Below, one piece after another: positions 54,942 to 64,000 of a stretch of DNA of 64,000 bases. Made by a program: the position numbers and the translations under genes. The notes beneath the pieces are model-generated. The model was given only the letters and a program-made list of their open reading frames with translations, had not been told where the DNA came from and searched no databases. The DNA is from an uncultured Pelagibacteraceae bacterium (GTDB lineage Bacteria; Pseudomonadota; Alphaproteobacteria; Pelagibacterales; Pelagibacteraceae), in contig CACISL010000001.1 of NCBI GenBank assembly GCA_902589305.1, positions 53,849 to 117,848 of the forward strand. Direction: 5' to 3'. Positions within the stretch are counted from its first letter, which is position 1; each line of letters begins with the position of its first letter.

Positions 54942-55748
54942 TTGAGAGAACTAAACCACCTTGCTGATATATTTGAAAACTACGACACGTTTATTATAGA
55001 CTTGTGGGGGGTGATGCATAATGGAGTTAATCTTAATCCAAACGCTGTTGAGGCAGTAGACAAATTAAAAAAAAATTCGAAAAAAATAGTATTCTTATCT
55101 AACGCACCAAGACCTAGTTCGAAAGTTATTAACTTTTTACTTAAAATGAAAATGGACCAAAAATATCTTAAGCATGTCATGACGTCAGGTGAAGCAGCAA
55201 TGTACGCAATAAACCAAAAAAAATTTGGGAAAACATTTTACCATCTTGGGCCAGCTAGAGATATTTCTGTATTTGAAAAGGTAAAAAATAATAGAACTGA
55301 TCTTCAAAGCTGTGATTTTATTTTATGCACTGGATTGTTTGATGATTATGATAATGATTTAGATTATTATAAAAAATTTTTATTAAATCATGTTTCAAAA
55401 AAATTAATTTGTACTAATCCAGATTTAATAGTACATAGGGGCAATGTAGAAGAATTATGCGCAGGTTCTGTTGCAAAAGTTTTCGAAGATCTAGGAGGCG
55501 AAGTTATTTATTTTGGCAAACCATACAAAGAGGTTTATAATATGTGTTTTGGCTCAGATGAGAAAGTTTTAGCAATTGGTGATAATTTAAGAACAGACAT
55601 TAAAGGAGCAAATAACTTAAAAATAGATTGCGTATTTATAACAAACGGTGTGCACAGGAAAGAATTTAATAACTTTTCTGAACTTAACACACTTTTAAAA
55701 AAATATAGTGTTAATGCAAATTTTTTTCAAAAGGAATTAAAATGGTAA
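54942..55748 (+). CDS. HAD-superfamily hydrolase (NagD-like, subfamily IIA)
   Basis: The 268-residue phosphatase has the nucleophile motif FIIDLWGVMHNG, VFLSNAPR (motif II) and AIGDNLRTDIKGA (motif IV), with a type-II cap. The start is TTG at 54942, preceded by AAGGAGA. It lies just before ribF, so an FMN-pathway phosphatase role is possible but only inferred. Confidence 0.85.
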   Translation: MRELNHLADIFENYDTFIIDLWGVMHNGVNLNPNAVEAVDKLKKNSKKIVFLSNAPRPSSKVINFLLKMKMDQKYLKHVMTSGEAAMYAINQKKFGKTFYHLGPARDISVFEKVKNNRTDLQSCDFILCTGLFDDYDNDLDYYKKFLLNHVSKKLICTNPDLIVHRGNVEELCAGSVAKVFEDLGGEVIYFGKPYKEVYNMCFGSDEKVLAIGDNLRTDIKGANNLKIDCVFITNGVHRKEFNNFSELNTLLKKYSVNANFFQKELKW

Positions 55749-55749
55749 A

Positions 55750-56658
55750 ATGAAAATTTACAATAATCTAAATTTAAAAAAAAAACACTTAAATGGAGTA
55801 ATAGCAATAGGAAATTTTGACGGTTTACATTTAGGTCATCAAAAAGTTATCAAAGAAGCAAAACAAAAAGCTAAAAAAAACAAGATACCGTTTGGGGTTA
55901 TGACTTTCGAACCAGTGCCAGTAATGTTTTTTAACAACAAAATTAAAAATCATAGAATAAATTCTTTAGAACAAAAAAAAAATCAATTAAAAAAATTTAA
56001 ATTAGATTTTTTAATTATTATAAAATTCAATAAAAACTTTTCATCTCAATCAGCAGAAGAGTTTATAAATAAAATAATTTTCAAAAAAACAAAATGTAAA
56101 TATTTGTATGTAAGCAAAAATTTCAAGTTTGGTTTTAAAAGGCAAGGAAATATAAAAACACTTAAAAAATTTGAGAAAAAATATAACTTTAAAAATATTG
56201 TGACTAAACCTTTTAAAAAAGACAATAAAACAATTTCATCCACATTTTTAAGAAGAAAAATAAGATTAGGTAAAATAGGTGAAGTAAATAAATTATTAAA
56301 CCGTAATTGGAGTATTATTGGCAAGGTAATAAAAGGTCAGAGAAGAGGACGTAAAATTGGTTTTCCAACATGTAATTTAAAATTAAGTGATTATGTTGTT
56401 CCCAAGCTTGGGGTTTACGCTGTTAAAGTTAAAAGTAAGAATTTCTATAAAAATGGTATTGCAAATATAGGTTATAGGCCAACATTTAACGGACAAAATT
56501 TATTATTGGAAACAAATATCTTTGGAATTAATAAAAACTTATATAATAAAGTAATTAGTATTAATTTTAAAAAATTTATAAGACCCGAAAAAAAATTTAG
56601 TAATTTGAAAAATTTAAAGAAACAAATCAAACTTGATATAAAACAGGCGAAAAAATAA
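55750..56658 (+). CDS. ribF: Bifunctional riboflavin kinase/FAD synthetase
   Basis: The 302-residue protein has an N-terminal adenylyltransferase (AIGNFDGLHLGHQKV, STFLRRKIR) and a C-terminal flavokinase (GQRRGRKIGFPTCNL, GVYAV, NIGYRPTF). It converts riboflavin to FMN and FAD. It overlaps ileS by one base, and the ribF-ileS-lspA order is common. Confidence 0.95.
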   Translation: MKIYNNLNLKKKHLNGVIAIGNFDGLHLGHQKVIKEAKQKAKKNKIPFGVMTFEPVPVMFFNNKIKNHRINSLEQKKNQLKKFKLDFLIIIKFNKNFSSQSAEEFINKIIFKKTKCKYLYVSKNFKFGFKRQGNIKTLKKFEKKYNFKNIVTKPFKKDNKTISSTFLRRKIRLGKIGEVNKLLNRNWSIIGKVIKGQRRGRKIGFPTCNLKLSDYVVPKLGVYAVKVKSKNFYKNGIANIGYRPTFNGQNLLLETNIFGINKNLYNKVISINFKKFIRPEKKFSNLKNLKKQIKLDIKQAKK

Positions 56659-59387
56659 TGTCCAAAGATACCTTACAACTTCCTAAGACAGCTTTTTCTA
56701 TGAAAGCTAGTTTACCCCTTAAAGAGCCTGAGATTTTGAAGAAATGGGAAAAAAATAAAATTTTTGAAAAGCTTAGAAAGAAGTCGAAGGGAAAGGAAAA
56801 ATTCGTTCTTCATGATGGCCCACCTTATGCGAATGGACACATACATATGGGTACCGCGTTAAATAAAATTTTGAAAGATATGATAACTCGTTTTCATCAA
56901 ATGAATGGAAAAGATTCTGTTTATGTTCCAGGTTGGGATTGTCACGGGCTTCCAATAGAATGGAAGATAGAAGAACAATATAAAAAAAAGAAAAAAAATA
57001 AAGATGAAGTGCCCATTAAAGATTTTAGGCAAGAATGTAGAGAATTTGCAAAAAACTGGATCGAAGTTCACATTAAAGAGTTTAAACGATTAGGGGTAGT
57101 TGGAGATTTTGAAAATTATTATTCAACAATGAGTAACGAGGCAGAAGCTCAAATTGTAAGAGAGTTAGGTAAATTCCTTTTAGATGGAAGTTTATATCAA
57201 GGATTTAAACCAGTTCTATGGTCAACTGTTGAAAAAACTGCTTTAGCTGATGCAGAAGTAGAATATTTGGATCATATTTCAAATACAATTTATGTTGCAT
57301 TTAAAGTAAAGGAGACTAGCAAAGATTTTCTAAAAGACTCAAGCATTATAATCTGGACTACTACACCCTGGACTATACCTGCTAACAAAGCATTAGCTTT
57401 TAACAGCAATATTGAATACACAGTTTTGGAAATTGAGCAGCTTGAGCATTTTAAAAACAAGAAAATTGTAGTCGCAAAAAATTTAATTGAATCAATCACT
57501 AAAGAGTGTGAAATTAAAAACTATAAAGAATTAAAAACCTTTAAGGGCTCTGAATTTAAAGGAACAGTATGTAGTCACCCATTTGTCAAAATGGGTTTTA
57601 AATATAATGTCCCAATGTTAGATGCTCAGTTTGTTAATTTGGAGCAGGGAACTGGAATTGTTCATTGCGCTCCAAGCCACGGCCCAGACGACTTTAATTT
57701 GTGTTTAAAAAATAATATACCATCACTTTATACAGTTGATAACTCAGGCGTTTATACTAAAGAGGTGCCTTATTTCACAAATACGCACGTATTTAAGGCT
57801 GATCCAATTGTTATAGACAAACTAAAAGAACAAAAACAATTACTTAAAAACGATAAACTTAATCATAGTTATCCTCATTCATGGAGATCTAAGGCTCCAC
57901 TAATTTATAGAGCAACACCTCAATGGTTTATATCCATGCAAAAAAATAAACTTAGAGATAAAGCTGTTAAAGCAATAAATGAAACTGTATTTTATCCAAA
58001 CAAAGGAAAAGACAGGCTTCTATCAATGATTGAAGGAAGGCCGGATTGGTGTGTTTCAAGACAAAGAGTTTGGGGAGTACCATTACCAATATTCATTAAT
58101 AAAAAAACAAAAGAGCCATTAAGAGATCAGAAAATTATAGATAGAATTGCCTCTATTTATGAAAAGCAAGGCTCAGATTGTTGGTTCACAGATGATGCAA
58201 ATATTTTTTTAGGTGATGATTATAATGCTGAAGACTATGAAAAACTTAATGACATTGTTGAAGTGTGGTTTGATAGTGGTTCAACACACACTTTTGTTTT
58301 AGAGAAAAGAAAAGATTTAAAGTGGCCAGCAGACATGTATTTAGAAGGATCTGACCAGCATAGGGGGTGGTTTCACTCATCATTATTAGAGTCATGCGGA
58401 ACTAGAGGCAAAGCACCATTTAAAAGTATTCTTTCACATGGTTTTGTTGTGGACGGTAAAGGTATGAAAATGTCTAAATCAATGGGTAATGTTATCTCCC
58501 CGGAAGAAATATTGAAGAACTATGGTGCAGACATACTTAGAGTTTGGGCTTCAGCATCTGATTATGCAGAAGATTTAAGAATAGATAAAAATATCTTAAT
58601 ACAACACGCAGAATCTTACAGAAAAATCAGAAATACTTTTAGATTCATGCTTGGAAATTTAAAAGATAATTTTGAGAAACAAAACTTTAAAGAAATAAAA
58701 CTAAATGAATTTGATGAATTAGAGCAATTTATTTTACATAAATTATTTTTATTAAATAAATCTGTCGATGAAAATTTGAAAAATTATAATTTTCATAAAC
58801 TTTATAAAGAATTGTTAAATTTTTGCACACTAGATCTTTCCTCTTTTTATTTTGATATAAGAAAAGATCTTCTTTACTGTGATAGTATAAATTCAAAAAA
58901 AAGAAAAAATTGTGTAATTGTTTTAAACATAATTTTAGAAAGCCTACTAAAGTGGTTCGCTCCTATTTTAGTTTTTACTACTGAGGAGATCTTTAGTTTA
59001 GTAAATAAAGATAATTCTGAGAGTATTCATGAAAATTATTTTGTAAAAATTCCAGCTAATTGGAACAATGATAAATTAAATGGGAAATGGTCAAAGCTGT
59101 TTAAAATTAAACAAGAAGTGAATATTGCAATTGAAGAGAAACGGGCTAAAAAAGAAATTGGATCAAGTTTAGAGTCAGAAATTAAATTATCATTAAAAAA
59201 AGACAAATTCGATCTTTTACATGAATTAGATTTAGAGGATTATTTTATTGTTTCAAAAGCAGAAAAAGAATTATCAAATAATGATGAAATCAGTATTGAA
59301 GTAAAAAAGGCTCAAGGTCAAAAATGTGAAAGATGTTGGAAAATTTTAGAAAAAAAATGCGAAAGAGAAAGTTGCCCAATAAAATAG
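56658..59387 (+). CDS. ileS: Isoleucyl-tRNA synthetase
   Basis: The 909-residue class I enzyme has the HIGH-type motif PYANGHIHMG, an editing domain with TTTPWTIPANKAL, the KMSKS loop GMKMSKSMGN and C-terminal zinc cysteines (CERCWK...CERESCP). Confidence 0.97.
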   Translation: MSKDTLQLPKTAFSMKASLPLKEPEILKKWEKNKIFEKLRKKSKGKEKFVLHDGPPYANGHIHMGTALNKILKDMITRFHQMNGKDSVYVPGWDCHGLPIEWKIEEQYKKKKKNKDEVPIKDFRQECREFAKNWIEVHIKEFKRLGVVGDFENYYSTMSNEAEAQIVRELGKFLLDGSLYQGFKPVLWSTVEKTALADAEVEYLDHISNTIYVAFKVKETSKDFLKDSSIIIWTTTPWTIPANKALAFNSNIEYTVLEIEQLEHFKNKKIVVAKNLIESITKECEIKNYKELKTFKGSEFKGTVCSHPFVKMGFKYNVPMLDAQFVNLEQGTGIVHCAPSHGPDDFNLCLKNNIPSLYTVDNSGVYTKEVPYFTNTHVFKADPIVIDKLKEQKQLLKNDKLNHSYPHSWRSKAPLIYRATPQWFISMQKNKLRDKAVKAINETVFYPNKGKDRLLSMIEGRPDWCVSRQRVWGVPLPIFINKKTKEPLRDQKIIDRIASIYEKQGSDCWFTDDANIFLGDDYNAEDYEKLNDIVEVWFDSGSTHTFVLEKRKDLKWPADMYLEGSDQHRGWFHSSLLESCGTRGKAPFKSILSHGFVVDGKGMKMSKSMGNVISPEEILKNYGADILRVWASASDYAEDLRIDKNILIQHAESYRKIRNTFRFMLGNLKDNFEKQNFKEIKLNEFDELEQFILHKLFLLNKSVDENLKNYNFHKLYKELLNFCTLDLSSFYFDIRKDLLYCDSINSKKRKNCVIVLNIILESLLKWFAPILVFTTEEIFSLVNKDNSESIHENYFVKIPANWNNDKLNGKWSKLFKIKQEVNIAIEEKRAKKEIGSSLESEIKLSLKKDKFDLLHELDLEDYFIVSKAEKELSNNDEISIEVKKAQGQKCERCWKILEKKCERESCPIK

Positions 59388-59399
59388 AGAGTCAATATT

Positions 59400-59897
59400 T
59401 TGTTTGATCTTAAAGAAATAAAAAATAAATTTTTATCAAAAGAAAATTTTTATTTTTTAATTATCATATTAATTCTTTTCTTTTTAGATAGGTATTTAAA
59501 ATTTAACATTATAAATAATTTTAGCGATAGCGTTTATTACATTAATGATTTTATAAATGTTGATTTAGTTTGGAATACTGGCATTGGTTTTGGATTATTT
59601 AGTTCTGGGTCTACTCTAATATATAATATAATTACATTTATTATTGGAATAGTAATTTTAATTTTGATCTCAATTTTTTTCAAATTAGAAAATTATGAAA
59701 AAATTATATTTTCAATAATAATTGGTGGCGCTTTAGGCAACTTTTATGATAGGTTAGTTTTTAAAGGAGTTCCTGATTTTATTGATATACATTATGGCAA
59801 TTTTCATTGGTTTACATTTAATTTAGCAGATATTTTCATAACTATAGGTATAATTGCTTTTTTATTGAAAGATTTTCTAATAAAAAAGAAAAAATGA
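59400..59897 (+). CDS. lspA: Lipoprotein signal peptidase
   Basis: The 165-residue aspartic protease has four membrane helices. Catalytic aspartates lie in GGALGNFYDRLVF and FNLADIFIT; VWNTGIGFGLF matches the conserved VxNxGxAF motif. The start appears to be TTG at 59400. A lipoprotein substrate gene follows directly (4-base overlap). Confidence 0.93.
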   Translation: MFDLKEIKNKFLSKENFYFLIIILILFFLDRYLKFNIINNFSDSVYYINDFINVDLVWNTGIGFGLFSSGSTLIYNIITFIIGIVILILISIFFKLENYEKIIFSIIIGGALGNFYDRLVFKGVPDFIDIHYGNFHWFTFNLADIFITIGIIAFLLKDFLIKKKK

Positions 59898-60199
59898 GAA
59901 AGATAAATTTATCATTAGTTTTTGTGTTATTTTTAACTTCATGCGGAGGACTCAATGATGCAGGTAAGGTATTAAGAAATGAGAAAGTAAAAAGCACTGA
60001 CGAATTTTTAGTAAAAAAACGTGCACCATTAGTTTTACCACCTGATTACGACAAGATTCCAAAACCTGGAAGTAAAGAACAAATTCAAAGTAATGAACAA
60101 GAAAACATTAAGAGCATTTTAAAAGCTCCTAGAGTTGAAAACAATGATAATGCAAGCTCATCAACTGAGGAGTCGTTATTAGAAAAAATAAGAAAGTGA
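59894..60199 (+). CDS. DUF3035-like lipoprotein
   Basis: A signal peptide with lipobox LTSC (Cys about 17) leads into a short soluble part containing DEFLVKKRAPLVLPPDYDKIPKPG, the hallmark of alphaproteobacterial DUF3035. Role unknown, probably in the cell envelope. It sits between lspA and pgi with 4-base overlaps on each side. Confidence 0.8.
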   Translation: MRKINLSLVFVLFLTSCGGLNDAGKVLRNEKVKSTDEFLVKKRAPLVLPPDYDKIPKPGSKEQIQSNEQENIKSILKAPRVENNDNASSSTEESLLEKIRK

Positions 60200-61407
60200 A
60201 AAATTTAATCAAGATAAATCAATTTCAGAAAAATGTATTAAATGAAAGATTAATAAAAAAGCTTAATAAAAATTTTAACCAAGTTTACGAAGACATTAAA
60301 TATGGTATAAATCTTGAAAACACATTTTTTAACTTATTGAGTGATAACTATATTTTTAATTTTAAAAAAAGTGATTTAAAAAAATTTAAGAAATTTAAAA
60401 ATATTGCCATCATTGGTATGGGGGGGTCAGTTTTAGGTTCTGAAGCTATTTATGAAGTTTTTAGAAAAAAAATAAAAAAAAAGGTTTATTTTTTTAACAA
60501 TATTGACATTGAGAAAATTCTAGACTTTAAGAAAAAAATAAAAATAAATAAAACAGTATTTATCATAATCTCTAAATCCGGTAACACTATTGAAACAATA
60601 TCTAATTTACTTTCTTTTAATATAATAAAAAGAAATAGCACTAACATAATTTTAATTTCTGAAATAAAGGATAATATTATTTCAAATATTGCAAAAAGAT
60701 TTAACTTATTTCACATAGAACATAAGAAAAATATCGGAGGAAGATTCTCAGTCTTATCAGAGGTCGGTCTAGTACCTGCTTATTTAATGGGGATAAATAT
60801 AGAAAAATTGAGGAAAAATATTAAAAAAAATTTTGATTTAAAAGAGAAAAAATTTTTGAAGGATAGCTGTGTTAAACTAGCTTGTATTTTAATTAAAAAA
60901 AAGTACTCGAACTTAATTTTTCTTAATTATGAGCCTAAATTAAAAAAATTTTTTTCTTGGTGTCAGCAGCTTATTGCTGAAAGCTTAGGAAAAAAAGGAA
61001 AGGGTTTTTTACCTTTTGTTTCCAATGTGCCAAAGGATCACCATAGTTTACTTCAACTCTACTTGGATGGACCTAAAAACAACTTTTTTCATATATTTAG
61101 TGTTCAATCAAAATCAGATATTAAGTTAAAATCAAAAAAATACTCAAAAAAATTAGCATATTTACATAAGAAGAAATTAAGCGTTATTAAGTTTGTACAA
61201 AAAGATGCTTTAAGAAAAGCACTCGTTAAAAACAAGATATCCTTTAGAGAATTCAAAATAAAAAATTTAAATGAAGAAATGCTTAGCGAATTATTTACTT
61301 ACTTTATTCTAGAAACAATAATAGTTGGAAACTTAATAAAAATTAATCCATTTACCCAACCCTCTGTTGAGCAAGTAAAATATTTTACGCAAAAATCCCT
61401 CAATTAA
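60196..61407 (+). CDS. pgi: Glucose-6-phosphate isomerase (short form)
   Basis: The 403-residue SIS-domain isomerase has IGMGGSVLGSEAI, ISKSGNTIET, NIGGRFSVLSEVGLVPA and the QQLIAESLGKKGKG and KDHHSLLQLYLDGP segments. It is shorter than E. coli Pgi (549 aa). It is very lysine- and AT-rich even for this genome. Confidence 0.9.
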   Translation: MKNLIKINQFQKNVLNERLIKKLNKNFNQVYEDIKYGINLENTFFNLLSDNYIFNFKKSDLKKFKKFKNIAIIGMGGSVLGSEAIYEVFRKKIKKKVYFFNNIDIEKILDFKKKIKINKTVFIIISKSGNTIETISNLLSFNIIKRNSTNIILISEIKDNIISNIAKRFNLFHIEHKKNIGGRFSVLSEVGLVPAYLMGINIEKLRKNIKKNFDLKEKKFLKDSCVKLACILIKKKYSNLIFLNYEPKLKKFFSWCQQLIAESLGKKGKGFLPFVSNVPKDHHSLLQLYLDGPKNNFFHIFSVQSKSDIKLKSKKYSKKLAYLHKKKLSVIKFVQKDALRKALVKNKISFREFKIKNLNEEMLSELFTYFILETIIVGNLIKINPFTQPSVEQVKYFTQKSLN

Positions 61408-61960
61408 ACTTACCAAATATTATTTTTGATCTTCCGTAAAATTTTATAAACAATATTTTAAGTATATTTAAGTAATTTTCATCTGTTTTTCTCTCTCTAT
61501 GAATAATAACAATATGCTTGTTTAAGAAGATCTTATTTTTTTTTATTATTTTTAAAATTTCTAAAAAATTTTTATCTTGAAAAGGAGGATCAAAAAAAAA
61601 AATATTATATTTTTCTTTTTCATTCCAATATTTTATATTTTCTATTTCGTTACTAACTACATTTGCTTTATCTAAAATTGATAATTTAATTAAATTTTTT
61701 TTTAATATATTTACTGTTTCAGGATTCTTTTCTACAAATCTAACAAAATTTGCTTCCCTAGATATACATTCTAGACCAAAAGAACCTACACCTGAATAAA
61801 GATCAAGAATATTTGAGTTTTTTATTGGAATATTGATTTCGCTCGAGTGGGAAAGTATATTGAAAATATTTTCTCTTACCGAGTCCTTTAATGGTCTTGT
61901 AATTTTATTTTTTATAAACTGAATTGATCGCCCTTTTAATTTACCACTTATAATTCGCAT
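61400..61960 (-). CDS. rsmD: 16S rRNA m2G966 methyltransferase RsmD
   Basis: The 186-residue methyltransferase has the GKLKGRSI start, TRPLKDSVRENIFNIL, the SAM motif ILDLYSGVGSFGLECISR and the catalytic FFDPPF. It overlaps purD by 20 bases. Confidence 0.93.
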   Translation of the reverse strand: MRIISGKLKGRSIQFIKNKITRPLKDSVRENIFNILSHSSEINIPIKNSNILDLYSGVGSFGLECISREANFVRFVEKNPETVNILKKNLIKLSILDKANVVSNEIENIKYWNEKEKYNIFFFDPPFQDKNFLEILKIIKKNKIFLNKHIVIIHRERKTDENYLNILKILFIKFYGRSKIIFGKFN

Positions 61961-63224
61961 TTTTTTTGATTACCTTCCATCCAATATCTTTTCTGTAAAA
62001 ACCATGTTTCCAATTTATTATTTTCAATAATTTTAAAATTTTTTTTCTTATTAAAATAAAACTTTTACCTAGTGAGGTTACGTTTAAAACTCTACCTCCA
62101 TTAGAAAAATATTTTTCATTTTCAAATTTAGTACCAGCATGAAAAATTTTATCGTATTTTTCTAATTTAATATTTTCTAAATTATCTATCTTTAAATTTT
62201 TTTTGTAATTTCCTGGATATCCTTTTGTGCATAAAACTATTGACATACTTTTTTCTTTTTTCCACCTAATAGATGTTTCTTTTAATTTATTTTTTGTTGT
62301 GTTATTTATAATTTCAACAATGTCAGATTTCAGACGAGGCAAGATTGCCTGACACTCAGGATCTCCCATTCTTACATTAAATTCGATTAGATAAGGATCA
62401 TTATTTTTTATCATTAAACCCACGTAGAGAAAACCTTGATATGGATGATTTTCTTTTTTCAGTGCTTCTAAAGTTGGTTTTATTATTCTTTTAATAATTT
62501 TTCTTTCTAGCTTTTTATGAATTATGGGCGCAGGTGAGTAAGCTCCCATTCCTCCTGTATTAGGCCCTGTGTCATTTTCTCCAACGCGTTTGTGATCTTG
62601 TGCTGTGCCAAAAAATTTGAAATTTTTTTTATCTACAATTACAAAGTAGCTAGCTTCCTCACCACTTAAAAATTCCTCTAAGACAATTTTTTTTGATGAC
62701 TTAAATTTTCCCTTAAATATTTCATTAGAAACTTTTAAAACTTGTTTTTCTGTTTTACAAATAGTTACACCTTTGCCAGCTGCAAGTCCATCAGCTTTAA
62801 CTACTAGAGGTAATTTGTTTTCTTTTATAAATTTTTTAACATCTTTTTCATTCTCACAAGTCTTATAATTTGCAGTTGGTATGTTATTTTTTTTACATAA
62901 TTTCTTCATAAATATTTTTGAACCCTCTAATTTTGATGCATATTTCGTAGGGCCAAAAACTTTAATTTTATGTTTCTTTAAAAAATCGGTTATACCCCTT
63001 ACTAATGGCTCTTCTGGACCAACGACAACTAACTCAATCTTATAGAACTTTATGTATTTTAATAATTTTTGAAAATTTAGAATATCTATATTAATATTTT
63101 TTGCAATTTTATAGGTTCCTGCATTTCCAGGAAAGCAGAATACTTTTTTTGATAATTTTGAACTGCAGATTTTTTGACATAAAGCATGTTCTCTTCCACC
63201 GCTTCCTATTAATCCAATATTCAT
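61941..63224 (-). CDS. purD: Phosphoribosylamine-glycine ligase
   Basis: I place the start at ATG 63224 (MNIGLIGSGGREHAL, the canonical beginning); a longer frame reaches 63290 but adds unrelated residues across the divergent gene. This ATP-grasp enzyme of 427 aa has VVGPEEPLV, VVKADGLAAGKGV, DHKRVGENDTGPNTGGMGAY and EFNVRMGDPECQ. It makes GAR in purine synthesis. Confidence 0.95.
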   Translation of the reverse strand: MNIGLIGSGGREHALCQKICSSKLSKKVFCFPGNAGTYKIAKNINIDILNFQKLLKYIKFYKIELVVVGPEEPLVRGITDFLKKHKIKVFGPTKYASKLEGSKIFMKKLCKKNNIPTANYKTCENEKDVKKFIKENKLPLVVKADGLAAGKGVTICKTEKQVLKVSNEIFKGKFKSSKKIVLEEFLSGEEASYFVIVDKKNFKFFGTAQDHKRVGENDTGPNTGGMGAYSPAPIIHKKLERKIIKRIIKPTLEALKKENHPYQGFLYVGLMIKNNDPYLIEFNVRMGDPECQAILPRLKSDIVEIINNTTKNKLKETSIRWKKEKSMSIVLCTKGYPGNYKKNLKIDNLENIKLEKYDKIFHAGTKFENEKYFSNGGRVLNVTSLGKSFILIRKKILKLLKIINWKHGFYRKDIGWKVIKKNANYKW

Positions 63225-63252
63225 CTTAAAAGATATATTGTATAGTTCATTG

Positions 63253-63447
63253 ATGTATAAAAAAAAAGCTAAACTTGTTTTTAAACACAATTCTTTTGAA
63301 ATTATTGAGGAAGGCGATTATGTTTTATGTGCTATTTCTGGACAAAAAATATCTCTAAATGAACTTAATTATTGGAATGTAGATCTTCAAGAGGCCTATT
63401 ATTCACCTAAAGAGGTTAACGAAAGATATAAAAATTTAAAAAAATAA
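63253..63447 (+). CDS. DUF2093 small protein
   Basis: The 64-residue protein has the DUF2093 signature FEIIEEGDYVLCAISGQKISLNELNYWNVDLQEAYYS. The function is unknown, and the family is largely alphaproteobacterial. I start it at ATG 63253; the frame also allows a TTG at 63238. It diverges from purD across a 28-base gap. Confidence 0.85.
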   Translation: MYKKKAKLVFKHNSFEIIEEGDYVLCAISGQKISLNELNYWNVDLQEAYYSPKEVNERYKNLKK

Positions 63448-63453
63448 AAATTC

Positions 63454-64000
63454 CTATTTCCATCTATTATGTGTCCAAATCCATTGATTGGGATTTTTTA
63501 TAATCATTTTTTCTAAAACTTCATTTAATTTTTTTGAAAGTTCAACTTTATCTTTGTATTTATTTACTTCTATTTGATCTAAAAACTCTATTTCAAATTT
63601 TTCTTTATTTTTTCTTTGGATAAAAACTGGGATAATTGATAAATTATATTTTAATGCTAATTGCGCGGGCAGGGTTGTGGTTTTAGCTTTTTTTCCAAAA
63701 AAACTTATTTCTTCACCTTCACTTAATCTTTGATCTATCATCAAAGCGATATTATAACCTTTTTTAATATAATTAATTGCGTCTCGCAAACCATTAACAC
63801 CCTTTTTTATTTGATTTTTACAAATATATTTTCGTCTCAAATATTCCATTAAAGGATTTAAAAAAATATTATTTAAAGGTCTATATATTGTTGCAAGTTT
63901 TATATCTCTTTTAGTAATTTCCATAGACATTAATTCAAAATTTGCAAAATGTCCTGAAACAAAAACAACTTGTTTACCACTTTGAATTATTTTAATCACC
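63454..64000 (-). CDS. LpxL/HtrB-family lipid A acyltransferase, truncated by the window
   Basis: The frame continues past the right edge, so only the C-terminal 181 residues or so are seen. The acyltransferase motif HFANFE (His-X4-Glu), MIDQRLSEGEEISFFGK and the terminal QWIWTHNRWK are typical of lauroyl/myristoyl acyltransferases acting on Kdo-lipid A. It is consistent with kdsB, kdsD and lptBC in the window. Confidence 0.88.
   Translation of the reverse strand, partial: VIKIIQSGKQVVFVSGHFANFELMSMEITKRDIKLATIYRPLNNIFLNPLMEYLRRKYICKNQIKKGVNGLRDAINYIKKGYNIALMIDQRLSEGEEISFFGKKAKTTTLPAQLALKYNLSIIPVFIQRKNKEKFEIEFLDQIEVNKYKDKVELSKKLNEVLEKMIIKNPNQWIWTHNRWK

Noticed and set aside
63225..63290. Extended N-terminus of purD
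   Set aside because: PurD proteins begin at the MNIGLIGSGGREHA motif; the extra 22 residues overlap the divergent DUF2093 gene.

Overview
The window looks like a chromosome segment of a free-living marine SAR11 bacterium (Pelagibacterales, Alphaproteobacteria). The support is very AT-rich DNA, genes that overlap or abut, GcrA, a short alphaproteobacterial-type RNase D (NrnC), a small 4.5S-type SRP RNA, a tRNA-His without an encoded G-1, and a PlcP/Agt phosphate-stress cassette. This is inferred from gene content; no phylogeny was run. I see no CRISPR array, transposase, integrase or rRNA operon. No gene-free gap exceeds 300 bases.

Layout. 1-5078 is an accessory block related to DNA metabolism: a WGR-domain protein (partial), RmuC and an unknown gene on the minus strand, diverging from an S24/LexA-like regulator, an exonuclease-I-like DEDDh nuclease and two small unknowns on the plus strand. 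5123-5489 is a thioredoxin gene split exactly inside its CGPC active site by 46 extra bases that contain a perfect hairpin. 5486-17935 is one long minus-strand run of 14 overlapping or abutting genes: nrnC, kdsD, lptC, lptB, aroA, cmk, rpsA, ihfB, pyrF, trpF, trpB, trpA, accD, folC. Its TrpF, TrpB and TrpA keep core catalytic residues but have lost several hallmark binding and allosteric residues together. 17954-19481 holds an NDUFA9-like reductase, an SMR-family protein without its key glutamate, and a lysine-rich small protein.

19584-34370 is a phosphate-stress region: diacylglycerol kinase, PlcP-type phospholipase, glycosyltransferase (lipid remodelling), phoR, an unknown secreted protein, pstS-pstC-pstA-pstB-phoU-phoB, a SixA-like phosphatase, ppk and ppx. 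Matching Pho-box-like repeats precede plcP and pstS. Arsenate reductase and an AqpS-like channel follow (34501-35581), which fits the arsenate intake that comes with strong phosphate uptake.

35608-47670 holds gcrA, an orphan ABC-2 permease, argD-argF, membrane cytochrome c, kdsB-pheA, the SRP RNA, dnaX-ybaB-recR, glcB, and an accA with a C-terminal membrane anchor. 47805-52757 holds cspA, a candidate structured RNA, then tRNA-His-hisS-hisZ-hisG (a histidine module) followed by a sulfotransferase-like gene and an APS-kinase-like gene. 52837-54810 is groES-groEL behind an RpoH-like promoter. The right end carries HAD hydrolase, ribF, ileS, lspA, a DUF3035-like lipoprotein, pgi, rsmD, purD, DUF2093 and a truncated LpxL-family acyltransferase.

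The best candidates for something new are the split thioredoxin, the co-diverged Trp trio, the repair-like accessory block with its operator repeats, and the structured RNA before tRNA-His.
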